Below, piece by piece: positions 14,953-23,015 of a stretch of 29,281 nucleotides of DNA. The stretch comes from Acidobacteriota bacterium. Lineage in GTDB: Bacteria; Acidobacteriota; Polarisedimenticolia; Polarisedimenticolales; Polarisedimenticolaceae. A model generated the notes under the pieces. That model ran no database searches. It was not told the origin of the DNA and was given only the letters and a program-made list of their open reading frames with translations. The stretch lies in NCBI GenBank assembly GCA_011773795.1, contig WVWW01000145.1, forward strand, positions 2,980 through 32,260, read 5' to 3'. Each line of letters opens with the position of its first letter. Positions within the stretch are counted from its first letter, which is position 1. Position numbers and translations under genes: made by a program.

Positions 14953-16035
14953 ATGTCTACCCGCGCCGCCGTCGCCCGTCTCGCGTTCGCTCTCGCGGTC
15001 GTCGCGGGTCTGTGCCCGGCGTGCGGGAAGAAGGCCCCGCCGTTGCCGCCGGAACTTCGCGGTCCGAACGCGCCGCCGTCCGTTACCGTGCGTCAGATCG
15101 GCGAGCTCCCGCACGTCGTTTTCGAGTTGCCCGCGCCACGCGGGACCAAACCGGCCCAGGAGATGGCACGAGTCGAGTTGATTCGCGTGGTCTACGACTC
15201 CGAGGAGGCGCCTCCACCGACACCGGACGCGTTTCGTCGTCGTGGGGAACGGGTCCGCGTGGAGTTGGGCGACCCGTTTACTCCCGGCGCCGTACTCGCG
15301 TTGAGCGACCCGACGGTCACCGAATTGGAGCGGGGCGGTGTTCGCCAGACCTTGCGTTACGCCGTGCGCGTGCTGGATCGCCGTGGCCGTCCTTCGGCCT
15401 GGGTCGCCGCGCCGGATCTCGTCCTGGTGGCGGCCACACCGCCGCCGCAAGGGCTCACCGCCGAACCGACGGCCGCGGGGGTCCGGCTGGCCTGGAGCGG
15501 GGCCACGGATCATGGTTACAACGTGTACCGCTCAACCGCCGACGGTGTCTTGACACTGCTGAATGACCTGCCGATACGAGCCGAGGAATACCTCGATGAG
15601 GACGTTCAGATCGGCCAACCCTACGAGTATCGCGTGCGTGCGCTGTTCGCCGACGGCCGTCCGCGGCGCGAGACGAACGACAGTAACGTGGCCAGTGTCA
15701 CGGCCGTCGATCGCTTCCCGCCCCAACCGCCGCAGGGCCTTGTCGCCGTTCAGGAGGGCACCGGGGTTCGCCTCTTCTGGGACCCCAGTCCCGAGCGGGA
15801 CGTGACCGGGTATCGCGTGTTTCGCAGCGTCGACGGCGCCGGGTTCGAGCGCATCGGGCCCGATCCGCTCACTCGACCGCTGTACCTCGACGCGGACGTC
15901 CGGACCGGCCAGCGTGTGATTTACCGGGTGACCGCCGTAGACGGCGCCTCACCACCGAACGAGAGTGGTCCCGCCGAGACGCCGCCGCTAGCGTTGATCG
16001 ACGAGCCCGCCTCCGGGGAGGACGGTCCGGGTTGA
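14953..16035 (+). CDS. Fibronectin type III-like lipoprotein
   Basis: This 360-residue predicted lipoprotein has a signal sequence ending around ...VVAGLCPACGKKAPPLPP. The CGKKAPPLPP stretch after the presumed acylated Cys resembles the LptM/YifL lipoprotein start, though the residues before the Cys do not form a perfect lipobox. Residues about 35-155 form an extracellular-type module of unclear family. Two fibronectin type III-like domains follow (about 160-255 and 258-350) with typical motifs: PQGLTAEPTAAGVRLAW, YNVYRS, YEYRVRALF, then PQGLVAVQEGTGVRLFWDPS, TGYRVFRS, IYRVTAVD. It is probably anchored in the envelope in a binding or structural role. It sits 9 bp after hslU and overlaps dapF by 4 bp. 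Confidence 0.8.
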   Translation: MSTRAAVARLAFALAVVAGLCPACGKKAPPLPPELRGPNAPPSVTVRQIGELPHVVFELPAPRGTKPAQEMARVELIRVVYDSEEAPPPTPDAFRRRGERVRVELGDPFTPGAVLALSDPTVTELERGGVRQTLRYAVRVLDRRGRPSAWVAAPDLVLVAATPPPQGLTAEPTAAGVRLAWSGATDHGYNVYRSTADGVLTLLNDLPIRAEEYLDEDVQIGQPYEYRVRALFADGRPRRETNDSNVASVTAVDRFPPQPPQGLVAVQEGTGVRLFWDPSPERDVTGYRVFRSVDGAGFERIGPDPLTRPLYLDADVRTGQRVIYRVTAVDGASPPNESGPAETPPLALIDEPASGEDGPG

Positions 16036-16856
16036 ACGAATCGGTTTGCGTTACCGGCATGTCCGGAGCGGGCAACGACTTTCTCGTCGTCGGTCCCGCC
16101 GACGCCGCGCGACTCGGCGAGGATCGTGCCAGCTGGGCTCGACGCGTCTGCCGGCGCGGGATCTCGTTCGGGTGCGACGGCGTCGTGATCGTCGAGGCCT
16201 GCGCAACGGATCGAGTCCGGGTGAGCTTCGTGAACCCGGACGGCAGCTCGGCGTTCTGTGGGAACGGCAGCCGTTGCGCCGCTCGCTTTGCCCATCTCGA
16301 GGGGCTCGCGGGCCGGACCATGGTGCTGGAAACCGCAGTCGGGGAGGTCCCGGCGGAGATCCTGCCGGACGGCGTCCGTCTGGAGTTGAGTGCCCCCGAG
16401 GATCACGGCGAGATCGTGATCGAGGGTGCAGGGCGTGCTCACCGGGGCCGCTTCGTGACGGCGGGGATCCCGCATTTCGTTCAGTTCGTCGACGACCCCG
16501 GTACCGCGCCGCTCGAGGAGTGGGGGCCGTTGCTTAGACGCCACGCTTACTTCGGCTCCGCGGGCACCAACGTCAACCTGGCCTCGCTGGACGCGGGGCG
16601 CGTTCGCCTGCGGACCTGGGAACGCGGTGTGGAAGGCGAGACGTTGTGTTGCGGCAGTGGGGCGGTTGCGGCGGCATTCGCGGCGCGACGCCACGGTGCG
16701 CCGCAGCGAGTCGAGGTCGTTCCGGCCAGCGGCATTCCCGTGTTCGTCGAGTTGCCCGGCGACATGGCAACACCTCGGGCGGCGATCCTGGAGGGTGAGG
16801 CGCGGGTTCTGTTTCGCGGCGAGATCGATCCGGAAGCGTGGACATGGCCTGGTTGA
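16032..16856 (+). CDS. dapF: Diaminopimelate epimerase DapF
   Basis: DapF converts LL- to meso-diaminopimelate, which is used for lysine and for peptidoglycan cross-linking. The 274-residue protein has the two-cysteine active site: Cys76 in AFCGNGSRCAARFA and Cys207 in ETLCCGSGAVAAA. Further motifs are GAGNDFLVV at the N-terminus, FVNPDGSSA, AGIPHFVQFVD (the family's G-x-PH motif) and FGSAGTNVNLA. Translation starts at TTG 16032, overlapping the stop of the FN3 lipoprotein as TTGA, so translation is probably coupled. Together with murB in this window it marks a DAP-type Gram-negative peptidoglycan. Confidence 0.95.
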   Translation: MNESVCVTGMSGAGNDFLVVGPADAARLGEDRASWARRVCRRGISFGCDGVVIVEACATDRVRVSFVNPDGSSAFCGNGSRCAARFAHLEGLAGRTMVLETAVGEVPAEILPDGVRLELSAPEDHGEIVIEGAGRAHRGRFVTAGIPHFVQFVDDPGTAPLEEWGPLLRRHAYFGSAGTNVNLASLDAGRVRLRTWERGVEGETLCCGSGAVAAAFAARRHGAPQRVEVVPASGIPVFVELPGDMATPRAAILEGEARVLFRGEIDPEAWTWPG

Positions 16857-17149
16857 AACGGGTCTGGCGAGCCCTTGTCCGAGCCGTACGCTGGTTGCTG
16901 CGCAATACGCGTAACCGGCTGAGTCCGCGCGGACAGCTCGTCTTCGACTGGATCGCGGGCCTGCTGTTGATCGCGCTCGGTGCGATCACCGGGCCGGTCC
17001 CTTTCGTCCAGGGCTGGGTGTTCGGGCTGGCCGGCCTGGCGATCCTGTCCAATCACTCTCGCACGGCACGACGTCTGTTCGAACGGATCAAGTGGGCCGG
17101 GCGACAGGCCCGCGAGCGGTACCGCGAGCGCTCCGATCGCGAGCAGTAG
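16844..17149 (+). CDS. Small membrane protein resembling the PGPGW transmembrane family
   Basis: This 101-residue protein has a basic amphipathic N-terminus (about residues 1-30), one or two membrane helices (LVFDWIAGLLLIALGAITGPVP and WVFGLAGLAILS) and a very basic C-terminal tail (RTARRLFERIKWAG...). The central pattern, a helix, then GPVPFVQGW, then a helix, resembles the PGPGW family of small membrane proteins, whose function I do not know. ATG 16844 is preferred over GTG 16838; GGAAG lies about 10 nt upstream. It overlaps the dapF end by 13 bp and is the last gene of the hslV operon, converging on the MBL gene with a 9-bp gap. Confidence 0.65.
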   Translation: MAWLKRVWRALVRAVRWLLRNTRNRLSPRGQLVFDWIAGLLLIALGAITGPVPFVQGWVFGLAGLAILSNHSRTARRLFERIKWAGRQARERYRERSDREQ

Positions 17150-17158
17150 GCGAATCGA

Positions 17159-18109
17159 TCAGTCCGGTTTGACCTTGCGCTTGTAGCGGACCAATGCGGC
17201 CCGCCACGCCGTCTCGAACACCGAGGTGACGAAGGACGGCTGCACCTCGAGATCGAAGTATTCGCCGAGCCGTGGCGAGTCCATGGCGACGGTGAGCACC
17301 TCGTCGGCATCGACGCCTTCGATGAAGGCATCTTCAATCTGGCCGAGGGCCCAGACCAGCGAGTCGCGAAACCCGCGCAACTGCTCGGCGTTGATCGCCG
17401 CGCCGCGCAGCGGCACGACGGTCTTCGGTTTCAGCAACGAAAGACTGTTGAGCGAGCTCACCCAGTCCCCGATGTCGCTGTGCTCGAGGTCGGCGAACGG
17501 GTTGCGGCTGCCGGAGATCGTCGCCCCGACGTAGTAGAAGTCCGCGGCCTTGATACGCACGATCAGCGAGCCCGGGTAGTGCCCTCCGTGCAGCGGAAGG
17601 ATCTCGATCAGGTGCGGACCGTCCGCCACCTGCGTTCCCGAGGTGATGATCAGATCCAGCGCGACGCGGGGCGGTGCCGACCAGCTGTCGGGATCGGCGG
17701 ATCGAGCCCGTGTTTCCTTGGCGAGATCGAGGGTCTCGTCGCGCAGGGCTTCGTGCGTGATCAGGCTGGCGATCACGGTCGTCGACTCGGGGAACGCGGT
17801 GGCCCCTCCGGTCGACTCGACATGAGCATGGGTCAACAGCAGATAGTCGACGGGCTTCTGCGAAACTCCAGCGATGGCCTTCAGTAGGTCGCGCGCCGCC
17901 TGCGGAGAGGGCTGCGCCTCGACCACGAAGAGTCCACGATCTCGTTCGATGGCCAGCGAGTTCGTATGCGTGGCCGAGTGCGCCGGGGCACGGAACAACC
18001 AGACCCCGTCGAGCAGTGTCTCTACGACGAAAGGGGAGTCCGCTGCCGGCGTAGCCGGATGGAGCAATGCGGCGGCCAGCAGGGCGATCGGGACGGCATG
18101 ACGGAACAT
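17159..18109 (-). CDS. Exported metallo-beta-lactamase-fold protein with degraded Zn2 site
   Basis: This 316-residue protein has a Sec signal peptide (MFRHAVPIALLAAALLHPATPAADSP) and starts at ATG 18109 after an excellent GGAGGTG site. The fold is that of SoxH/QuiP-like exported MBL proteins (LLDGVWLFRAPAHSATHTNSLA, VVEAQPSP, LLLTHAHVESTGG, ILPLHGGHYPGSLIVRI). In the HxHxDH motif His94 and His96 are kept, but Asp becomes Glu98 and the last His becomes Ser99. His177 of the GHxPGS motif is kept. The later Asp (normally FxGD) is Ala in YYVGATIS, and the final PGHG motif reads PLRGAA. The Zn1 histidines therefore remain while Zn2 ligands are gone. It may be a mononuclear enzyme, a binding protein or a pseudoenzyme. 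Confidence 0.8.
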   Translation of the reverse strand: MFRHAVPIALLAAALLHPATPAADSPFVVETLLDGVWLFRAPAHSATHTNSLAIERDRGLFVVEAQPSPQAARDLLKAIAGVSQKPVDYLLLTHAHVESTGGATAFPESTTVIASLITHEALRDETLDLAKETRARSADPDSWSAPPRVALDLIITSGTQVADGPHLIEILPLHGGHYPGSLIVRIKAADFYYVGATISGSRNPFADLEHSDIGDWVSSLNSLSLLKPKTVVPLRGAAINAEQLRGFRDSLVWALGQIEDAFIEGVDADEVLTVAMDSPRLGEYFDLEVQPSFVTSVFETAWRAALVRYKRKVKPD

Positions 18110-18187
18110 GAATCCACCTCCGGGGGATCTACCGAATCTACCACCGGGTGCGAGGCTCGACCACGCGATGCGCGGGGGTGAGGGCGG

Positions 18188-19159
18188 TCAATCGAGGACG
18201 GAAACGGGCAGGATCTCTTCCTCCCCGGCCGCCAGGACCTCGACATAAGCCTGATGCAGGATCTCGATGGCGGCCGATCCCATCGACCCGTGGCGTTGGA
18301 GGAAGGTCGTCTTGCCGCGGCTGAGTTGGTCGGCGAGACGGTCAGCCAGGTCTTTCTCCTGACGTCCTGCGATCACGGCGTCCTCGTTGTACAGGCGAAT
18401 GTCCGTCGCGACGAGTCTTGCGAACCGGCGTGCGGCGGCGAGCTCGGCATCCTCTTCGGCGACCTCGGCCACCACGTCGACTTCCGTCACGGGTTCTTCG
18501 GCGGGGAGGTCGATCGACTCGAGCTGGACCGTCTCCGCGCTCGGTGCGTTGGTCTGTTCTGCCGCGGGCCCCGCTCCGACCGCCGGGGCCACGGACTCCT
18601 CGACAGGCTCATGCACCGGGCCGGAATCGGGTTTCGTCGCGCCGGTGTCCGGCCCCGCGACAGGCGGGCCCGACTTCAGCTTGCGCAAGGCGAGGTCCAG
18701 CTCGAGACGGAGTTGCGCCACGGTGACGAGCAGGCTCAGCGCGTTCGGTAACCACAATCCTTCGCCGGCCGACCGCTCGATCATCAGAACGGCGATCGAA
18801 CGCCCGCGTACACGGACCGTCATGGCCGCGGAATCGCTGGGGGCCGCCTGCCCGAAATCGGGATTGCCACCGCCGCTACGAATGCGGATCGCGCCGTCGG
18901 GGTCGCTGACCAGCTCGCCAAGCCACCCCTGGTCCGAGGCCGTTCGAAAGGCTCGTTGTGCCCGCGCGACGTTCTCGTCGTAACCGATCGAGCCCCAGCC
19001 CTTGATCATGCCCTGTCGGATCAGGAAGATCGTACCGCGTGGTGCGGCGCTCTGGGAGCCCGTGAGCAGGATTTTGAAGATATCCGATGGGGACTGCGAC
19101 TCGACCAGCGACTGGACGCTTTCTTCGAGCGTCGAAACATAAGCGTCTTCTACTTGCAT
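18188..19159 (-). CDS. GAF-like domain protein with Pro/Glu-rich linker and conserved helical tail
   Basis: This 323-residue cytoplasmic protein has three parts. Residues 1-155 resemble a GAF domain (SPSDIFKILLTGSQSAAPRG, TIFLIRQGMIKGWGSIGYDE, MTVRVRGRSIAVLMIER). Residues 160-245 are an acidic, Pro/Ala/Glu-rich linker. Residues 248-315 form a helical tail (AARRFARLVATDIRLYNED, VIAGRQEKDLADRLADQLSRG). I recall tails of the pattern RRFARLLVSEIKLYNE at the end of many acidobacterial and deltaproteobacterial proteins of unknown role, but cannot verify that here. There is no histidine-kinase or GGDEF output, so it may be a sensor or adaptor. It is divergent from lpxC across 165 bp (19160-19324) and separated from the MBL gene by 78 bp. 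Confidence 0.7.
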   Translation of the reverse strand: MQVEDAYVSTLEESVQSLVESQSPSDIFKILLTGSQSAAPRGTIFLIRQGMIKGWGSIGYDENVARAQRAFRTASDQGWLGELVSDPDGAIRIRSGGGNPDFGQAAPSDSAAMTVRVRGRSIAVLMIERSAGEGLWLPNALSLLVTVAQLRLELDLALRKLKSGPPVAGPDTGATKPDSGPVHEPVEESVAPAVGAGPAAEQTNAPSAETVQLESIDLPAEEPVTEVDVVAEVAEEDAELAAARRFARLVATDIRLYNEDAVIAGRQEKDLADRLADQLSRGKTTFLQRHGSMGSAAIEILHQAYVEVLAAGEEEILPVSVLD

Positions 19160-19276
19160 GGGGCGTCCACCACGACCAACTCTCCCTTTATCCCGCCGAT
19201 CTTGCCAGAACCGAGGCGAAATTCAAACGACCCCGGCCATGACGACCCAAAACCGGCCAGGGTTAAAAATTGAGGC

Positions 19277-19282
19277 TAAAAT
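19277..19282 (+). promoter_or_regulatory. Probable -10 element of the lpxC operon
   Basis: TAAAAT at 19277-19282 matches the sigma70 -10 at 5 of 6 positions in an A/T-rich patch of an otherwise GC-rich intergenic region. It lies 42 nt upstream of the lpxC ATG and would place the mRNA 5' end just at the hairpin at 19286-19306. A matching -35 at 16-18 bp is not obvious. The same 165-bp region must also hold the divergent promoter of the GAF gene. Confidence 0.45.
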
Positions 19283-19285
19283 GCC

Positions 19286-19306
19286 GCGACGCAACTTTAG
19301 CGTCGC
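19286..19306 (+). promoter_or_regulatory. Hairpin at the predicted 5' end of the lpxC mRNA
   Basis: GCGACGC (19286-19292) pairs with GCGTCGC (19300-19306) around the loop AACTTTA, a perfect 7-bp stem. It lies right after the candidate -10, so it would be at the extreme 5' end of the transcript. It could protect the mRNA or act as an operator palindrome for a DNA-binding protein; the sequence does not decide. Confidence 0.4.
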
Positions 19307-19324
19307 CACCCCGGACGCGAGCCG

Positions 19325-20218
19325 ATGCTGAATCGCCAAACCATTGAGAACCCGGTCGAAGTCGAGGGCATCGCGCTCCATTCCGGTGGCCGGGTGCGCT
19401 TGCGACTGGTGCCCGCCGGACCGGGGACGGGCGTCGTTTTCGTGAGAACCGACCGCGGCGACGCGGAGATTCCGGCCAAGCTCGAGTTCCAGGCTCCGAG
19501 TTTCTACTCCACCGTGCTCCGTAACGGGGAGGAGTCGGTCGGGACGGTCGAGCATCTGATGGCGGCGGTGAGCGCTTTGCTGGTCGACGATCTGCGCATC
19601 GAGCTCGACGGCCCGGAGGTGCCGATCCTGGATGGTTCGGCCCGGCCCTTCGTGGAACTGATCCGCTCCGCCGGATTCCGTGAGCACGCGGCCACCCGGG
19701 ACTACCTGACCCTGACCCGTCCGATCGTCCTGCACGAGGAAGAAAAGAGAATCGCCGCCTATCCCGGTCGCGAGTTTCGTGTGACCTACGCGATCGATTT
19801 CGACCACCCGTTGCTGGGACACCAGGAGCTTTCCGTCAGTCTCTGGGACACGCACGCATTCGCAGAGAAACTCGCGCCGGCGAGGACCTTTACCTTCGAG
19901 CGCGACGTCGAGGCGTTGCGCGGACGTGGCCTGGCCCTGGGCGGCTCGCTGGACAACGCCATCGTGCTCGGCGAGGACGGCATCCTGAACGAACAGGAAC
20001 TCCGCTACCCCGACGAATTCGTCCGACACAAGATCCTCGATCTCACCGGCGACCTGTCGCTCGTCGGTCGCGCGGTCCGGGCTCACGTCGTGGCCTATCG
20101 TGCGGGTCACGACCTGCACCTGCGCCTGGCACGAGCGATCCTGCAGGCCCGGGACTCGTGGTACCTGGCCCCCTGGTCCGAGGAAGCGCCCAGGCGGGGG
20201 GCAACGGCTCAAGCGTGA
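19325..20218 (+). CDS. lpxC: UDP-3-O-acyl-N-acetylglucosamine deacetylase LpxC
   Basis: LpxC is the zinc-dependent deacetylase that commits UDP-acyl-GlcNAc to lipid A synthesis; its presence shows the organism makes an LPS-type outer membrane. The 297-residue protein has the zinc ligands His77 (TVEHLMAAV), His235 and Asp239 (DEFVRHKILDLTGDL) and the catalytic His262 (AGHDLHLRLA). PVEVEGIALHSG at the N-terminus, GPEVPILDGSARPFVELI and ARTFTFERDVE also fit. It is first in a tight operon: DUF4390 starts within its stop codon (GTGA). Coupling lpxC to a two-component system suggests envelope-related regulation. Confidence 0.96.
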   Translation: MLNRQTIENPVEVEGIALHSGGRVRLRLVPAGPGTGVVFVRTDRGDAEIPAKLEFQAPSFYSTVLRNGEESVGTVEHLMAAVSALLVDDLRIELDGPEVPILDGSARPFVELIRSAGFREHAATRDYLTLTRPIVLHEEEKRIAAYPGREFRVTYAIDFDHPLLGHQELSVSLWDTHAFAEKLAPARTFTFERDVEALRGRGLALGGSLDNAIVLGEDGILNEQELRYPDEFVRHKILDLTGDLSLVGRAVRAHVVAYRAGHDLHLRLARAILQARDSWYLAPWSEEAPRRGATAQA

Positions 20219-20826
20219 GACCATCCCGCATCTTTTGCACCCTGTGTCTCTGTGCCCTGACCGTTCCCTGGCTGGTCCTGGGAAACGAGGCTCCGGACAA
20301 CAAGAACGACGACCGGGCGAAAGAACCCTGGATCGAGGTGCAGCGCGCCGCGCTCGAGGACGGGCGGATCAGCGTCGACTTCAGCGTCGAGGGCGTCCTC
20401 AACCAAGAAACGCTCGAGGTGATCCAGTCGGGCATCCCGGTCAAGTTCCGTCATCGCATCGAGGTGCTCGGCCCGCGCAAGTACTGGATCTCCCGGCGCA
20501 ACGTGCTCGCTCGCTCGGTCGTCGAAACGCGCGTGGTCTATGACGCCCTGACCGCGCGGTACGAGCTCACCCGCGTCACCACGTTGAAGAAGCCGCAGCG
20601 CAAAAAGGGCCCGCCTCCCTACGAGGAGGCCACGGTGACGGACAACGCGAAAGAAATGGAGCGCTGGATGGTCCGGGGCCAGCACGTGGTGCTCTACGAT
20701 CCCAAGCAGGAGCTGAACGGCGACGATCTGCGCGTCGTGATCGAGTCCTCGATCGGCCGCGACTACGTCCTGTGGATCTTTCCCAAGCGCCGCACTGTCC
20801 ACATCATGGCCCAGGTGACCCGCTGA
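20215..20826 (+). CDS. DUF4390 exported protein
   Basis: This 203-residue protein starts at GTG 20215, overlapping the lpxC stop, and has an N-terminal signal segment (IFCTLCLCALTVPWLVLG). The mature part (IEVQRAALEDGRISVDFSVEGVLN, LEVIQSGIPVKFRHRIEVLGPRKYW, YDALTARYELTR, WIFPKRRTV) matches DUF4390. As I recall, this family is typically encoded just upstream of NtrY-type kinases. Its function is unknown; the location suggests a periplasmic partner or ligand-sensing accessory of the kinase, but that is inference. It overlaps the ntrY ATG by one base (TGATG). Confidence 0.85.
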   Translation: MRPSRIFCTLCLCALTVPWLVLGNEAPDNKNDDRAKEPWIEVQRAALEDGRISVDFSVEGVLNQETLEVIQSGIPVKFRHRIEVLGPRKYWISRRNVLARSVVETRVVYDALTARYELTRVTTLKKPQRKKGPPPYEEATVTDNAKEMERWMVRGQHVVLYDPKQELNGDDLRVVIESSIGRDYVLWIFPKRRTVHIMAQVTR

Positions 20827-23000
20827 TGGCGGCCGGCCGGCGAACCCTGGGTTCAGCTCTCCTGATCGTCGTGCTCGCGATTCTCGTTTGGCTGCTGTAT
20901 CGCGCACTCGGCGAACAGATGTCCGTCGGCCCCGAATCGGAGAGCGGGCGGCTGCTGTTACCGGCGTTGTCGCTGGCCCTCGTTGTGCTTGCGCTGGTCC
21001 TGGCCGGTGTTCTGATCACCAACCTGGTGCGGCTGATCACCGACCGGAAGCGCGGCATCCTCGGCTCGAGGCTGCGCACGAAACTCGTGTTCTTCTTCTT
21101 GGCCCTCGTCCTCGCGCCGGCCATCATCCTGTTCTACGGGTCCGCACACACGATCAAGCGCACCGTCGAGGCGATCCTGAGCACGCCGCTCGATCTGACG
21201 CGTGATTCGCAACGCATCGTGGACGAGTGGCGAGAGTATTTCGAGAGCCAGGCACGCGGGCGGGCCGTCGCGATAGCGAATCAGATCACCGAACGACGGT
21301 TCCTGGACGAGGAGCATCGCGAGGGTCTGGCCCGTCTGCTCGAGGAGTGGCAGCAGCAGGAAGACCGCCAGGTGATCCGGGTGACGTCCGCGGGCCGCCT
21401 CGTCGCCGCTTCGGGGACGTCGACCGCCGATCCCTTACGTCGCGAATACGACCCGTTCCTGAGCCAGCTCGCGGCCCAGGTCGAGCGCGACGGCAGGCCC
21501 GCGGCGCGCATCGACTATCTCGACGGCGGTTTGCTGGCCCACGCCGCCGTGCGCGCCGACGGCTCCGGAGCGCAGGCCGCCGTCGTCTCCGTCGGCATCC
21601 TGGTCCCGCCCACGCTCGCCGAACGTCTCGAGGGGTTCAACGAGGCCAACCAGGCGTACCGGCAGTTCCGCGCGAACCGCCGCGATCTCGTGCGCTTCTA
21701 CGTCACGCTGATCGGCGTGATCTTCCTCGTCACGTTGTCCATCGCGACCTGGACCGGGTTTTACGTTTCCAAACGCATCACGGTCCCGATCCAGGAACTC
21801 GCGGCTGCGTCGCGCGAGATCTCCGCCGGCAACCTCGATGTGCGCGTACGCACCGATGTCGGTGACGAGATGGCGCTGCTGGTCGATTCTTTCAACGACA
21901 TGGCCGCCGAGCTGCAGGAGAGCCGCGCGGTGATCACCCGCTCGACGGCCGATCTTCGGCGGTCCAACCGTGAGCTCGACGAACGGAGGCGCTACATCGA
22001 GGTGTTGCTGGCGAATCTCTCCACCGGCGTCGTCTCGCTCGACCGCAGCGGTCGCGTCACCACGGCGAATCCGGCGGTCAAGACGATCCTCGGGATCGAT
22101 CTGCGCGCGGGCGACGATCCGCGTCACGAGCTCGAACGGCACCGGTTGGAACCGCTGGCCGAGTTGTTCGACCCGAATTTCCGTAGCGGTGGCGAGAGCT
22201 TGCGTCGCGATCTGACGATCGAACACGATGCGATGACGCTCAACCTGTCGGCGCAGGTCACGCGGTTGCACGGCGGCTCGGGCGAGGCGCTGGGGACGCT
22301 CGTCATGGTCGAGGACATGGGCGAGTTGATCCGCGCCCAGCGCGCCGCGGCCTGGCGGGAGGTCGCGCGGCGGATCGCGCACGAGATCAAGAACCCGTTG
22401 ACGCCGATCCAGCTCGCCGCGCAGCGGCTGCGGAAGAAATTCTCCTCGCAGTCGCCCGATCTCAGCGACGTGCTGCCCGTGGCGACAGCCTCGATCGAAC
22501 GCGAGGTCGGTGCGCTCAAGCAGCTCGTCGACGAGTTCTCGCGCTTCGCCCGGATGCCCGAGGTGAAGCTCCGCGAGGTCGACTTCGATGCCGTCGTGCA
22601 GTCCGCCCTGGACCTGTACGACGGCTCGACCGAGGTCCACTTCCACGTCGAGGTGGACGCGTCGACCGCAGCCTGCAAGCTCGACCCCGAGCAGATGCGA
22701 CGCGTGCTGATCAACCTGATCGACAACGCGATCGCGGCAATGGACCATAGCGGCTCGATCCGGATTCGTGCCGCGCGCGACCGCTCGGGGATCCTGACCG
22801 TCGAAGTATGCGACGATGGGCCCGGCATCGAGCCGCAGGACCGCGACAAGATGTTCAGTCCCTACTTTTCGACCAAGAAGCGCGGTACGGGACTGGGGCT
22901 GGCGATCGTGCACAAGGTCGTCACCGACCACGACGGGACCATCCGAGTCGAGGACAACGAGCCGCGCGGCGTGCGGTTCGTGATCGAGATCCCGAGCTGA
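20826..23000 (+). CDS. ntrY: NtrY-family membrane sensor histidine kinase
   Basis: This 724-residue kinase has three N-terminal membrane helices (to about residue 110), a periplasmic sensor region (about 110-290), a further helix (VTLIGVIFLVTLSIATWTGFYV), a HAMP linker (YVSKRITVPIQELAAASREI, to about 365), a PAS-like domain (ANLSTGVVSLDRSGRVTTAN), and HisKA plus HATPase modules. Phospho-acceptor His519 sits in RRIAHEIKNPLTPIQLAAQRL. The N box is INLIDNAIAAMD, the G1 box VCDDGPGI, the F box MFSPYFSTKKRG and the G2 box GTGLGLAIVHKV, so the kinase looks fully active. This is the NtrY layout; the cognate regulator follows 15 bp downstream. ATG 20826 is preferred because the upstream in-frame extension overlaps DUF4390. 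Confidence 0.93.
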   Translation: MAAGRRTLGSALLIVVLAILVWLLYRALGEQMSVGPESESGRLLLPALSLALVVLALVLAGVLITNLVRLITDRKRGILGSRLRTKLVFFFLALVLAPAIILFYGSAHTIKRTVEAILSTPLDLTRDSQRIVDEWREYFESQARGRAVAIANQITERRFLDEEHREGLARLLEEWQQQEDRQVIRVTSAGRLVAASGTSTADPLRREYDPFLSQLAAQVERDGRPAARIDYLDGGLLAHAAVRADGSGAQAAVVSVGILVPPTLAERLEGFNEANQAYRQFRANRRDLVRFYVTLIGVIFLVTLSIATWTGFYVSKRITVPIQELAAASREISAGNLDVRVRTDVGDEMALLVDSFNDMAAELQESRAVITRSTADLRRSNRELDERRRYIEVLLANLSTGVVSLDRSGRVTTANPAVKTILGIDLRAGDDPRHELERHRLEPLAELFDPNFRSGGESLRRDLTIEHDAMTLNLSAQVTRLHGGSGEALGTLVMVEDMGELIRAQRAAAWREVARRIAHEIKNPLTPIQLAAQRLRKKFSSQSPDLSDVLPVATASIEREVGALKQLVDEFSRFARMPEVKLREVDFDAVVQSALDLYDGSTEVHFHVEVDASTAACKLDPEQMRRVLINLIDNAIAAMDHSGSIRIRAARDRSGILTVEVCDDGPGIEPQDRDKMFSPYFSTKKRGTGLGLAIVHKVVTDHDGTIRVEDNEPRGVRFVIEIPS

Positions 23001-23015
23001 TCTAGGGGAAGGACA

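Noticed and set aside
13513..15513. Long minus-strand open frame opposite hslU and the FN3 lipoprotein
   Set aside because: The plus strand encodes unmistakable HslU and FN3 motifs. The antisense frame is Arg/His/Leu-rich with no family motif, a usual artefact of GC-rich codon bias.
16573..17056. Minus-strand open frames opposite the dapF end and the small membrane protein
   Set aside because: The plus-strand frames have dapF motifs, translational overlap and a hydrophobic core; the opposite frames lack a start context and motifs.
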